Of a stretch of 30,472 nt of DNA, positions 23,098-30,472 are shown piece after piece. The notes beneath the pieces were generated by a model. The model saw only the letters and a program-made list of their open reading frames with translations, ran no database searches and was not told the origin of the DNA. Origin of the DNA: a virus. The stretch covers positions 1 to 30,472 of the IMG/VR virus record IMGVR_UViG_3300024520_000347; one strand, given 5' to 3'. The number at the start of each line of letters is the position of its first letter. The stretch's first letter is position 1. Both the position numbers and the translations under genes were made by a program.

Positions 23098-24177
23098 TTA
23101 TTCCGGGTCGGTCAGCGCCTCCATCTCTTTCAAGATGTCGGCCTGCAACTCGTCGGCGTCGAGCGGTTCAGCACGGGGCGTTGTCGGTGTGCTGAGTTGA
23201 TTGGTCAACGTCGGAGCCTTTTTCGTAGCGGCTTGAACAGGTGGTGCTTGCTTGGTTTGCCCGATCAGCGTCGTATCGATGCCAGCGTCCTCGAGCTCGG
23301 CGCGGTATCGTTTCTCGAATTCGGCGACCAGCGCCGCAGGTTCAGGTACCTCGCCAGTCTCCGAGTAGACGGCTTGCGTCAATGTCGCGAGCCGATCGGT
23401 GAGCTTGGCGGGGTTCTTGGATTGCATGACTGCTGCTAGAGGCGTTTTGTCGCCAATCGCCGCAGTAGCGGACGCGAGAAACTCCCTCGCGTGTGTCGCG
23501 TTCGTGGCGGCGTCGCGTTCGTTGACGCGCTCTTGCCGCAACTCCTTGAGCTCGTCCCTCACGGCCCTGAGTTCTTGGGCAGTGTTGCGTGAGCGCAGCG
23601 TCTCGGCTGCAGTGCCGCGGAGCCGGGGGTCCTCTTTGCCCTTCGGGCTCATCGCGTACAGGTGCCGCGCGGCAGCCTCGAAGTCGCCCTCTTCCAGCCC
23701 CAGTGCGCTGAGTACGCCGGACGGGTCGTCGTAGACGCGGGACGAAAGGCTTTCGAATCGCTCGAGCCGCTTCTCGATATCGGCGCGGCTGCCCTGCAGC
23801 TGTCCGCGCTCGGCCTCGAGCTTCTCGAACTCGGCCGCGATCGACTGCTTGGCCCGCTTCTCTTCCGCCTGGATGGCCTCGAGTCGCTTGTTCAGATCTG
23901 CGTCTGGGTCCTCGTGCGGCACCACATCGTCGGGGTCGTCCTCGGGGGTCGCGATGTCGAGCGGCTTCTCTGGCGGCGTCTCGCCGAGCGCCTCCATCTC
24001 CTTGATCAGATCGGCTTCAGATGGCCCCGAGTCGAACGTGCGGAGGTTCGGGGCGTCGTCTGCCGGCCTTCCCTCTGCAGGTACTTCTGTGGCCTGAGCG
24101 TCCGAGGGTGACTCGGTCGCTTCGGGTGTGGCGGCTTCGGGCGCCGCTGCTGCGTCGATTTGTTGCTCTAGACTCAT
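23098..24177 (-). CDS. Capsid scaffolding protein
   Basis: 359 residues, acidic, between portal and major capsid genes. The N-terminal 110 residues are Ala/Pro/Glu-rich and probably disordered; residues about 110-250 are a charged coiled coil (KRLEAIQAEEKRAKQSIAAE, then ELRAVRDELKELRQERVNER); the C-terminus is a short helix ending KEMEALTDPE. This is the layout of phage scaffolds, which act through helical C-termini on the capsid protein. A near copy of the terminal helix (LIKEMEAL) lies at about residue 57-64. No protease motif is seen. Confidence 0.75.
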   Translation of the reverse strand: MSLEQQIDAAAAPEAATPEATESPSDAQATEVPAEGRPADDAPNLRTFDSGPSEADLIKEMEALGETPPEKPLDIATPEDDPDDVVPHEDPDADLNKRLEAIQAEEKRAKQSIAAEFEKLEAERGQLQGSRADIEKRLERFESLSSRVYDDPSGVLSALGLEEGDFEAAARHLYAMSPKGKEDPRLRGTAAETLRSRNTAQELRAVRDELKELRQERVNERDAATNATHAREFLASATAAIGDKTPLAAVMQSKNPAKLTDRLATLTQAVYSETGEVPEPAALVAEFEKRYRAELEDAGIDTTLIGQTKQAPPVQAATKKAPTLTNQLSTPTTPRAEPLDADELQADILKEMEALTDPE

Positions 24178-24201
24178 GAGCGTTCCAGGTGTTGGGGTGG
24201 C

Positions 24202-26028
24202 TTAGACGCCAGCTAGCGGCGCCTCAGGAGCAAGTGCGGTCGTGGGCGTCCCAGCTTCGGGTGCCGCCATGGCCGGTTCTTGCATAGAAAGGACAAACGC
24301 GGCTTGGACGGTCCATTGCCTGATGTTTTCGAGAATCTCTTCAGGGGCCCCGTCTCCACGAGCGCCGAGATAGGCCATCTGCGTCTGGTAAATGCCGAGG
24401 GCCAGGTCCTGGAACGGCTCCGGGACTACAACCTCACCGTCTAACAGGTCTTCGATCGTCAGCTGCAAGTCGCGCAGCTTGCTCGAATACAGCGACAGGG
24501 GCGACTCGAGGTCCAACGGGTCGAAGGGTCCCATCATGCTACGGGCCTCGTCCTGGCTGATGATGCCAGCCTGGGCCCATTCGAGTACCATCTGCGTCCG
24601 ACCCGCGGGCGTGCGCGCGAGGGTTGATGCCGCCTGCAACTGGATCTTGACCTCGCCGGGGTCCACATTGCTCCAGGACAGTTTTTTCTTGCCCTTGCTC
24701 AGCTTGCGGATGATGACCGGCGGGGACTCCCCCTCAGCCAGGCTCAGATCCTTCGCGCAGTCGATAGCGCGCCAGATGATATCGAGCTCGAATTGCTCGA
24801 AGCCTTCCTCCTGCTGTGCAAACCGCTGCGTTGTGGCGTCGTGGTACTCGCGAATCGCCGCACCGCTGTCGAGGCCGGCCGGCTTCTTTGCCGTGGCCGT
24901 CATCTTCGACACGCCGAACTCCTCGAATGCTTTGTCTGCCACAACGGCCAGGCGTCCGTAGACCTCCGGGCTGACTGCCTGCGGGATGACCGTCTTCGGG
25001 ATCGAGTGCTTGTACGGCGCGATCGTGCCCAGCTTGTTCTGAGTCTTGACCGCGAGGTTGGCGTCCGAGATGTGGACGTATGTCGTAGGCGACGCGACCT
25101 GATCCAGGGCCCTGTCCGTCTGCCAATGCAACTTGTTCACGCGACGCTGATGGCCAGCGATGCGCTCTGCGCCGCCGATGCCGTACCAGCCGTGCGCGCG
25201 AGTGCTCCACATCAGGACCGCGAATGGGAAGAAGGTCTTCTCCCACTCTTCGTCGTCGAACAGGACGGCTTGATCGATGCAGATGCAGTGACGGCCCGCC
25301 TTGTAGCCCTTGCGGCCCTTGCGGCCCACAGGCAGATGCCATGATTCGACGACTACGACTTGGTCGCGTTCGATCGGGCGGTAGTCAGCCCAGTTGCTCC
25401 AGACCGACCCGTCGCCGGCCGCGGTGCTCTGTGCTGCCTGAATCTCTTCCTCGTGCTCCGGGTACGCTGCCTTGAGCTGCTCGCGGTCAACGAACTTGCG
25501 CTGGTGCATCTGTGAGGGTTTGCCTGTACGGCACTCGCCCTCGTCTACGATGATGTCGTCCACGAGTACACGCTCGGCCACGATGTCGCCGGACTGCCAG
25601 TCAATGTAGACCTTGACCAGCCCGGTGCCCTTCATGGCTGCGTCCTTGAACCCGGCTACGGCCAGAGTGTGGACGTTCAGCACCTTGCCGAGGCCCTCCG
25701 CATACCAGCTCAGCCGCGCCGCGGTACGGTGCGCGGTCCAGTCGCCTTCGTCGATCAGGACCCGGGGACGCACCTCTGCCGTGGAGATGATGGCCACAAC
25801 CGTGTCCACGCTCGCAGCGATCACATTCTCGTTGACGCGGCGGTCGTTGGACGACTCGGTGCCGCCGCTGCCCGTCATCAGCGAATAGTACGGGTCGTAC
25901 AGGGCGCCGAGCTTGTAGAATCGCTCGAAGAGTAGCGACTGCGAGCGCTCGACCTCCTGCACGTACGAAAACACCGCCGTCGGTAGCTCAGGGGTTTTCT
26001 GTTTGAACCATCGATTGTACGACGTCAC
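24202..26028 (-). CDS. Portal protein
   Basis: 608 residues; ATG overlaps the upstream stop (ATGA). Typical portal features are the order beside TerL and scaffold; N-terminal YDPYYSLMTG and NENVIAASVDTVVAIISTAE; the wing region with VKVYIDWQSGDIVAERVLVD; WYGIGGAERIAGHQRRVNKL, a common portal stretch; a stem-like part near LDSGAAIREYHDATTQRFAQ; and a helical C-terminal crown. It forms the dodecameric ring for DNA packaging and docks the adaptor. Confidence 0.85.
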   Translation of the reverse strand: MTSYNRWFKQKTPELPTAVFSYVQEVERSQSLLFERFYKLGALYDPYYSLMTGSGGTESSNDRRVNENVIAASVDTVVAIISTAEVRPRVLIDEGDWTAHRTAARLSWYAEGLGKVLNVHTLAVAGFKDAAMKGTGLVKVYIDWQSGDIVAERVLVDDIIVDEGECRTGKPSQMHQRKFVDREQLKAAYPEHEEEIQAAQSTAAGDGSVWSNWADYRPIERDQVVVVESWHLPVGRKGRKGYKAGRHCICIDQAVLFDDEEWEKTFFPFAVLMWSTRAHGWYGIGGAERIAGHQRRVNKLHWQTDRALDQVASPTTYVHISDANLAVKTQNKLGTIAPYKHSIPKTVIPQAVSPEVYGRLAVVADKAFEEFGVSKMTATAKKPAGLDSGAAIREYHDATTQRFAQQEEGFEQFELDIIWRAIDCAKDLSLAEGESPPVIIRKLSKGKKKLSWSNVDPGEVKIQLQAASTLARTPAGRTQMVLEWAQAGIISQDEARSMMGPFDPLDLESPLSLYSSKLRDLQLTIEDLLDGEVVVPEPFQDLALGIYQTQMAYLGARGDGAPEEILENIRQWTVQAAFVLSMQEPAMAAPEAGTPTTALAPEAPLAGV

Positions 26029-26270
26029 TGCTCATCCCTCCGCAGCGTGGGAACGTGGCCACCGAACGTGTCGGGGTCTTGGTCCCATGGGAGATCACCA
26101 CGGAGCCGATCGTTACGTCCCGGCTTGTCGTCTGCCGTCGGCATCTCTGGCAGCAAGTCAATCACGACGCCTTCGATCTCCACTTTGAGCACGCCGGCCC
26201 TGCGCAGCTCTGGCGCGCGCTTTGCGATGACCGCGAGTCGGTCGTCGAGGGTCTTAGTAGTAGTGCTCAT
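26025..26270 (-). CDS. Small protein between terminase and portal, unknown
   Basis: 81 residues. The start lies inside the last codons of the large terminase (17-nt overlap) and the stop overlaps the portal start by 4 nt, so it is tightly coupled to both. N-terminal helix (TTKTLDDRLAVIAKRAPELR), then a strand-rich piece (VLKVEIEGVVIDLLPEMP) and a charged tail (DDKPGRNDRLRGDLPWDQDP). No family recognised; an assembly accessory role would fit. Confidence 0.65.
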   Translation of the reverse strand: MSTTTKTLDDRLAVIAKRAPELRRAGVLKVEIEGVVIDLLPEMPTADDKPGRNDRLRGDLPWDQDPDTFGGHVPTLRRDEQ

Positions 26271-27894
26271 CGTAATTGCCGTCTGCCAACAGGTCCTCGT
26301 CCTCGCTCCGGGTGCGAGATAGCTCTTCCTCGTCTGCGTCTAGCCACGCCTGAGCCGCTTCTGCGCTGCCGGGCTGTGGCTTCTCCGGGGGCGGCTGCTC
26401 GCCTGCAATCAGGTGCATAGCCTTACGCCGTGCGTAGACAAATGCGTCTGTGGCGTCGTTCCTGTCGCCGCGTCGCTCCTTCAGGCCACCGTAGTCGTCT
26501 CGCTCCCACTGCAGGTTTAGTAACTGGTCCTCGAGCGTCGAGTCCTTCAGGATGCTGATGCGGCCGTCGATGAAGTCGCCGTTAGAGAGCTCGATGGAGT
26601 CGAACTTGTGTTTCTTCTCGGCGGGCTCGATCGGAATGCCGTAGACCTCGGAGAGTTCATCAAGGATCGCCCCTCCGAGGCCGGCGACGTCTGCAACCAT
26701 ACCGTAGGGCCAGCCAGTGAGGCCGATTAGCCCTCCTGCGGGCCCCGGGTCCTTGCCGGCCAGGATGTTCTTGACCCAGACCTTGCCCACGAGCAGCTCA
26801 GCGATCGGCTTGGCGTACATCCCAGGCTTGCAGAACTCGAAGACGTGGAGCAGTTCTCGAGATGCCTCCGGGTTGGCCAGTATCTGCAGCGAGAACGGGT
26901 CACTATGGCCCATGTCGAGGCCATAGACAAAGTTGTGCTCGCCCTCGAGCTTAACGAACCCGGTCTCTTTGTCCCGTTCCGGGTCCCACTGGTTCCACTG
27001 CTCGCCCTCATCTGTGTGGGCGCGGTAGCGGTAGATGGATTCCGTGTCGTCGTGGGCCCATATGCCCAGGTACTCACGCCGCCAGATCGGATTGTCATCG
27101 GTCCAGCCCTCTCGAGCCTTCTCGACAAGCGCCGCAGCCCACAGCCGAGCCATGGCCGCAATCGTCTTCGCGCCGTCCTGAATCGTCCAACGGTGCGAGC
27201 TCCAGCCGATCCAGTCCTTGAACTCGGGCTTGTGCCGGTCGTCGTACCACCGAGCCGTCTCGGAGCCGTTACGGGTGCCCTCGTAGAAAATTCCACCTAG
27301 GACGTGAGACGGTGTCCCGTAAATGACCAGGGAGCCGCCGAAGTCTCCGAGTCTGGGGCCGATGATGCGCCGGATCAGGTAGCTTAGAATCTGCGGCTTG
27401 TGAGACGCGCCCTCGTCTACCTGAACTTCATGGAACGGCTGGCCGCGCAGCTTCTCGATTTCGCGCCGATCGTCAGCTCCGACCAACCGCAGCGTTGCCC
27501 CCGTCTGGGGAAACGTCATCCTGAGCTTCGTTTCGCTGAAATGACAGCCCAGGCCCAGCTTCTCGTCGAGGTCCTTCAACGGAGTCCACATGAACTCCTC
27601 GGCTTGGGGCCGGGTAGTCGCAATGTAGAGCATCCGCGCCCTACGGACCGTGAGGCCCTTAAGCAGGTAGCGAGCTCGGCCGCCGGTAGTCTTGCCGCCA
27701 CCGCGGCCGACTAGCGCCATAATGCGCAGGGCCGGGTCGAGCGCAAACGCCCGCTGCTTAGGGTGCAGCGACTCGACGATCTGCTCGATGGCTGTGGCGG
27801 AATCTGCGCCGCCTAGCCACTCACTTACCCGCTCCGGGCTAGCTACGATCCGTTTGAAGCGCGGCCCGCTCTCAAGCGGGGTACCAGCAGACAA
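26254..27894 (-). CDS. terL: Terminase large subunit
   Basis: 546 residues from a TTG at 27894, with weak GGA upstream; no ATG or GTG lies near. ATPase: Walker A GRGGGKT (63-69), Walker B EVQVDEG with acidic pair 160-161, coupling motif GTPS (193-196). Nuclease (RNase H-like): D327 in GLDMGHSDP, D402 in ADVAGLGG and D480/D483 in RNDATDAFVYA. It packages DNA into the prohead through the portal and cuts it to length. It overlaps the genes on both sides. Confidence 0.92.
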   Translation of the reverse strand: MSAGTPLESGPRFKRIVASPERVSEWLGGADSATAIEQIVESLHPKQRAFALDPALRIMALVGRGGGKTTGGRARYLLKGLTVRRARMLYIATTRPQAEEFMWTPLKDLDEKLGLGCHFSETKLRMTFPQTGATLRLVGADDRREIEKLRGQPFHEVQVDEGASHKPQILSYLIRRIIGPRLGDFGGSLVIYGTPSHVLGGIFYEGTRNGSETARWYDDRHKPEFKDWIGWSSHRWTIQDGAKTIAAMARLWAAALVEKAREGWTDDNPIWRREYLGIWAHDDTESIYRYRAHTDEGEQWNQWDPERDKETGFVKLEGEHNFVYGLDMGHSDPFSLQILANPEASRELLHVFEFCKPGMYAKPIAELLVGKVWVKNILAGKDPGPAGGLIGLTGWPYGMVADVAGLGGAILDELSEVYGIPIEPAEKKHKFDSIELSNGDFIDGRISILKDSTLEDQLLNLQWERDDYGGLKERRGDRNDATDAFVYARRKAMHLIAGEQPPPEKPQPGSAEAAQAWLDADEEELSRTRSEDEDLLADGNYDEHYY

Positions 27895-28225
27895 CGCGAT
27901 GTTCCGGGATGTAGGCCACCTCGGTACGGTCCGGGGCCGTGTATGTCACCTTGAACGCTCGGTACCACGGGTGATACTCGATGGTGTGCCTGCTCATGGG
28001 CTTGCCCTCGCGGGCGATAGAGCAGGACGTGGCCATGTGCAGGCCGGGGCCTTCCTGCCCCGGCTGCTCGAATTGTAGGATACGGACAGGAATGGGGGTC
28101 CGACCCGGAGCGGTCAGCGGGACATGCTTCTCGAGCTCGGCTGCGAAGAACTGCGTCTCGGGCCCAACCGTTACGGCATCGAGGTCTGGAATGTCTGATG
28201 TTCTTGTCTTGCGTGGTCTGCCCAT
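27872..28225 (-). CDS. Small conserved-type phage protein, unknown
   Basis: 117 residues, ATG at 28225 with GGAGGA nearby. A basic start (GRPRKTRTSD) is followed by a mixed alpha/beta body with a beta-rich end (MSRHTIEYHPWYRAFKVTYT, TEVAYIPEHRVVCWYPA). The latter half reads as three antiparallel strands. It precedes and overlaps the terminase. No function assigned. Confidence 0.65.
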   Translation of the reverse strand: MGRPRKTRTSDIPDLDAVTVGPETQFFAAELEKHVPLTAPGRTPIPVRILQFEQPGQEGPGLHMATSCSIAREGKPMSRHTIEYHPWYRAFKVTYTAPDRTEVAYIPEHRVVCWYPA

Positions 28226-28248
28226 AGGTCCTCCGGGCCGTCAGGTGG

Positions 28249-28752
28249 TTACTGCTTGGTTGTGCGCGCAATGAGCGGGTCCCACCGTGCGTCTCGCATG
28301 ACACTACTGTCGGCGACCCGGGTGCCCGTTTTTCTGTCTTTTCTGGACAGGGCGCCAGTTTTACAAGTGTAGAGGAATCGAGAATCAACCTCTGCCGCAT
28401 CTAACAGCCCCTTCCCTAACCCCATTCGGCGGTAGGGCTTTTTAACGTACACGTAGTGTACGAGGCTAAAATACGAAGGGGCGTACATTGTCTCATGCCA
28501 GGGGCCGCCCCGTTCTGCGGCAATCCACCCATACAGATCCGACTGCCTGTCAGTCTCTCCGGGGTGGCATGCGACATGGACGGAAACGCCCGGGCGCGCC
28601 AGTACCCGCGTGATAGCCGCCCTCATTACCACGTCCCAGTCCTCGTAGGCGATCATCCCTGCGGCGTGAGCGTCCCGGTAGCCGACGATCCAGCTGTCGA
28701 AGACGAAGCCCAGGTCCGGCTCAGCAGCGAGCCGGTATGCGAGGGCCGTCAC
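28249..28752 (-). CDS. GNAT-family N-acetyltransferase
   Basis: 167 residues; GTG start in a GTGA overlap. A GNAT core is visible: N-terminal YRLAAEPDLGFVFDSWIVGY, central strand WIAAE, beta-4 strand LVHYVYVKKPYRRMGLGKGL with the acetyl-CoA loop R-R-M-G-L-G-K-G, and a following helix LLDAAEVD. It would transfer an acetyl or related acyl group from CoA. Such enzymes occur next to packaging genes in other podovirus-type phages; target unknown. Confidence 0.8.
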   Translation of the reverse strand: MTALAYRLAAEPDLGFVFDSWIVGYRDAHAAGMIAYEDWDVVMRAAITRVLARPGVSVHVACHPGETDRQSDLYGWIAAERGGPWHETMYAPSYFSLVHYVYVKKPYRRMGLGKGLLDAAEVDSRFLYTCKTGALSRKDRKTGTRVADSSVMRDARWDPLIARTTKQ

Positions 28753-29078
28753 ACAAAGACTTTCCGGTCCCTGAGGCCGCTGTCGGCGTCGGCGTTGAAA
28801 TCCTTGTTCTGCCAGTGCCGCTTCCGCTCGGCTTTGAACTCTTCCCGGGACTGCCCATCGCCCATCTTGACCGTTGACATGCTGTCCGGGGGCTTCTCCG
28901 ACGAGCCGCTGGAACTGGTGCTGACCGAAACATGGTCAACGTGGCCGTAAGTGGCCGACAGGACCCGGGGGGCTTCCTGGAAGCAGTGCTCGATTACGTC
29001 CCGTGGCGGACGGGCCTCGAGCGACTCGATTCGGATGCCGCACGCCGGGCACAGGTATTCGACTACGATCCAACTCAT
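28749..29078 (-). CDS. FmdB-like zinc-ribbon protein
   Basis: 109 residues. The start IVVEYLCPACGIRIESLEAR resembles FmdB-type zinc ribbons (strand, CxxCG, strand, basic). The second metal knuckle is incomplete: HCFQEAPRVLSA has one Cys and a His instead of two Cys. The remainder is Ser-rich, then charged, with REEFKAERKRHWQ and GLRDRKVFV ending, reminiscent of C-terminal tails of phage FmdB-like proteins. Metal or nucleic-acid binding is inferred. Confidence 0.6.
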   Translation of the reverse strand: MSWIVVEYLCPACGIRIESLEARPPRDVIEHCFQEAPRVLSATYGHVDHVSVSTSSSGSSEKPPDSMSTVKMGDGQSREEFKAERKRHWQNKDFNADADSGLRDRKVFV

Positions 29079-29092
29079 GGGGATCCTCAGGT

Positions 29093-29257
29093 TCAGTTGC
29101 TGTCGGAGACGCTAGGAGACACCAGCGCGTATTCGGCCAGTATCTCCGTAAGCAGCTGGTCAAGCGCTTCCGTGACCTCCGGCGCAGTGTCGTCGGAGCG
29201 GTCTCGCCAGGACGCCACAACGGCGCCGGCTGCCTCTCGGGCCGTGGGGTATCTCAC
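29093..29257 (-). CDS. Small helical protein, unknown
   Basis: 54 residues from a GTG at 29257 overlapping the upstream stop (GTGA); a longer open frame upstream is a shadow. The product is helical and acidic (TAREAAGAVVASWRDRSDDT, then EVTEALDQLLTEILAEYALV). Coupling to the possible small terminase suggests a related or regulatory role, but nothing is recognised. Confidence 0.5.
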   Translation of the reverse strand: MRYPTAREAAGAVVASWRDRSDDTAPEVTEALDQLLTEILAEYALVSPSVSDSN

Positions 29258-29694
29258 GAGTGTCCGAGTAGCTCGTCGTCGCCGATACGCTCGGCCGCGG
29301 CAGCGTAGATTGCCTCGCGGCGCTTCTTGGTCAGTTCGCTCAGCCAGATGATTGCACAGCCGTCTAGCACCTCGGGGGTGATATCGGCGTCCATGGCTAC
29401 GTCGTGCTTTTCCCGCTGCCGGGATTCTGCCTCGAGCTGGGCCACTGCCCTGGCTACGTTGGCGGATTCGCGGAGGACGGCCGGTGTTGCCCCGCCGCCG
29501 CAGTACTTGCACTTGAGATTCTCGAAGGTAGCCTCGACGGAGGCCTGGAGTAGTTCCAGGTGCCGGGCCGTTCTCTCGATTCGCTCGACTGTGGGGGGCT
29601 CAGCAGAGGAAGAGGAGGCCGTAACGGCCGGCTTCTTCTTGGTCTTGGTCTTGCGGCGCTTTTTTGGCGGCGCTAGTTCTGTGTGTTTGCCCAT
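29254..29694 (-). CDS. Possible small terminase subunit
   Basis: 146 residues. A very basic, Lys-rich start (KKRRKTKTKKK) and a Ser-rich linker are followed by helices (ERIERTARHLELLQASVEAT), a CKYCGGG knuckle, and a long helical end (LRESANVARAVAQLEAESRQ, then ELTKKRREAIYAAAAERIGD). Size, charge, helical character and position at the head of the packaging operon fit a small terminase, but no motif proves it. The first 95 nt overlap the endonuclease gene in another frame. Confidence 0.45.
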   Translation of the reverse strand: MGKHTELAPPKKRRKTKTKKKPAVTASSSSAEPPTVERIERTARHLELLQASVEATFENLKCKYCGGGATPAVLRESANVARAVAQLEAESRQREKHDVAMDADITPEVLDGCAIIWLSELTKKRREAIYAAAAERIGDDELLGHS

Positions 29695-30424
29695 TGGTTA
29701 GGTACGTTACAGCGTTGGCTATTGCCTGTGCGTTGTCCCGGAACTGGCCGAGGCCAGCGTTGCAGTGCGGGCACAATACCCCGCGCAGCTCATTGCTCGC
29801 ATGGCAGTGGTCCAAGCACGCCGTATTCTTCTTCTTCGGTTCCAACGTAAGCTGAACCGCGCAGAGCGCGCAGCCGCCGGCCTGGTCTGCGATCATCTGC
29901 TCAAACTGAGCCTGCGTTATCCCGTACCTGTGCAGGCGCCAGCCGCCGTTGGTACGCCTGGTCGCAGCCCGCTTAGCAGCCTGCTTTTCGATACAAGGTG
30001 GACAACGTTTCTTGGGGTTGCCGGTCTGGTGCCATGTCGAACCACAGGACTCACACGTGGCCGCTTTCGGTTTCGCGCGATGTGCGGACCTCTTCGCGGC
30101 GGCGCGACATATACCACACAACGGAGGGTCTCCGGCGACCCTCTTGAAGCAAGAGGAGCCACAACTGCCGCACTTCGTCCTTGATGTAACCCTTCGTGCC
30201 TCAGTTTTTGCCTGCGCGCGGCAGTGGCCGCATAGCCCGTCGTCCCTTTTCCAACACGCCGCGCCGCACGATTTGCACGGATGCTTCCGTGAAGCCCTAG
30301 AGACAGCGTCGTAGTGTGCCTTCCTGCACCTCGCCGTACACCAACGTTGGTGTGATTTGGCTAAAAGCGGCAGCTGATCGCCGCATTCCTCGCATTTTCT
30401 ATCAGTTTTGAGCTTTCCGCCCAT
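29600..30424 (-). CDS. Endonuclease VII-type nuclease with four zinc modules
   Basis: 274 residues from ATG at 30424 (a TTG at 30436 adds four). Four successive Cys4-type modules fill residues 10-150: CEECGD...CTARC; CKSCGAACWKRDDGLCGHC; CGSCGSSC...LCGIC; CESCGS...CPPC. The C-terminal domain matches recombination endonuclease VII: YGITQAQFEQMIADQAGGCA, LDHCHAS (His-Me finger), RGVLCPHCNAGLGQFRDN with the metal-binding Asn, and a final helix. T4 gp49 of this family resolves branched DNA before packaging. Here it opens the packaging operon. The tail after ITYL-type helix overlaps the next gene. Confidence 0.8.
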   Translation of the reverse strand: MGGKLKTDRKCEECGDQLPLLAKSHQRWCTARCRKAHYDAVSRASRKHPCKSCGAACWKRDDGLCGHCRAQAKTEARRVTSRTKCGSCGSSCFKRVAGDPPLCGICRAAAKRSAHRAKPKAATCESCGSTWHQTGNPKKRCPPCIEKQAAKRAATRRTNGGWRLHRYGITQAQFEQMIADQAGGCALCAVQLTLEPKKKNTACLDHCHASNELRGVLCPHCNAGLGQFRDNAQAIANAVTYLTNGQTHRTSAAKKAPQDQDQEEAGRYGLLFLC

Positions 30425-30472
30425 TGGTATGGCCAAAAGGTCTCAGTTTGGGGGGTGTGGTGCGCTTAAGCT
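30425..30472. other. Right edge, no gene seen
   Basis: The last 48 nt upstream of the nuclease gene contain a G-run (seven G) and no readable promoter or gene; too short to interpret. Confidence 0.5.

Noticed and set aside
1-30472. tRNA genes, integrase or repressor, attachment sites
   Set aside because: I saw no convincing cloverleaf, recombinase or repressor gene by eye; a tRNAscan-SE run would be needed to exclude tRNAs fully.

Overview
This window is part of a GC-rich tailed-phage genome, probably a short-tailed (podovirus-like) member of Caudoviricetes. It carries a nearly complete head, connector, internal-virion, tail-appendage and lysis module. The short-tail assignment rests on a large nozzle-like beta protein next to an adaptor-like protein, two very large Ala/Gly-rich internal virion proteins, and the absence of any tape measure, sheath or tube gene. 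Many genes overlap by 4 nt (ATGA or GTGA) or 1 nt (TAATG), which indicates one long late operon. The host cannot be named from the sequence; a Gram-negative bacterium is the likeliest guess.

Layout. Bases 1-2298 (+ strand) hold the end of a Gly-Xaa repeat protein and a chain of small early-type genes: two tiny peptides, an OB-fold/SSB-like protein with an acidic tail, and several small Cys-rich proteins, the last with a phage CxxC...PCR...H zinc-finger signature. The rest (2272-30424) is on the - strand, read from right to left: an endonuclease VII-type nuclease with four N-terminal zinc modules, a possible small terminase, small proteins, a GNAT acetyltransferase, the large terminase, portal, scaffold, major capsid protein (MCP), two tandem paralogous capsid-associated proteins, small beta proteins, a GT4-type glycosyltransferase, adaptor, nozzle, a peptidase S74-type protein, two internal virion proteins, a series of fibre or appendage proteins (lectin-like, C1q-like, two paralogs, fibre), then a lysis cassette (XhlA-like coiled-coil membrane protein, holin candidate, tiny membrane peptide, amidase-like endolysin). 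The two gene blocks converge and overlap tail to tail at 2272-2298.

Main discovery. The MCP gene is not continuous. It is split into three exons by two short, ORF-less group I introns (about 283 and 285 nt) that are close copies of each other. Both carry the hallmark P7 strands (GTTCAACGACTAG and GAAGATATAGTC on the - strand), a shared 24-nt P3/P4-side block, a P9 hairpin and a terminal hairpin with the same loop. Each has a different P1 that pairs with its own 5' exon. The first exon is only 17 codons and starts at a GTG whose Shine-Dalgarno lies inside a hairpin just after the scaffold stop codon. Splicing rebuilds a capsid protein of about 418 residues; without it the gene would look like unrelated fragments.

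Other notable points are the glycosyltransferase inside the head-tail block, a self-cleaving S74 domain in an internal-virion context, a tandem pair of perfect palindromes in the lysis cassette, and the zinc-module/endonuclease VII fusion.
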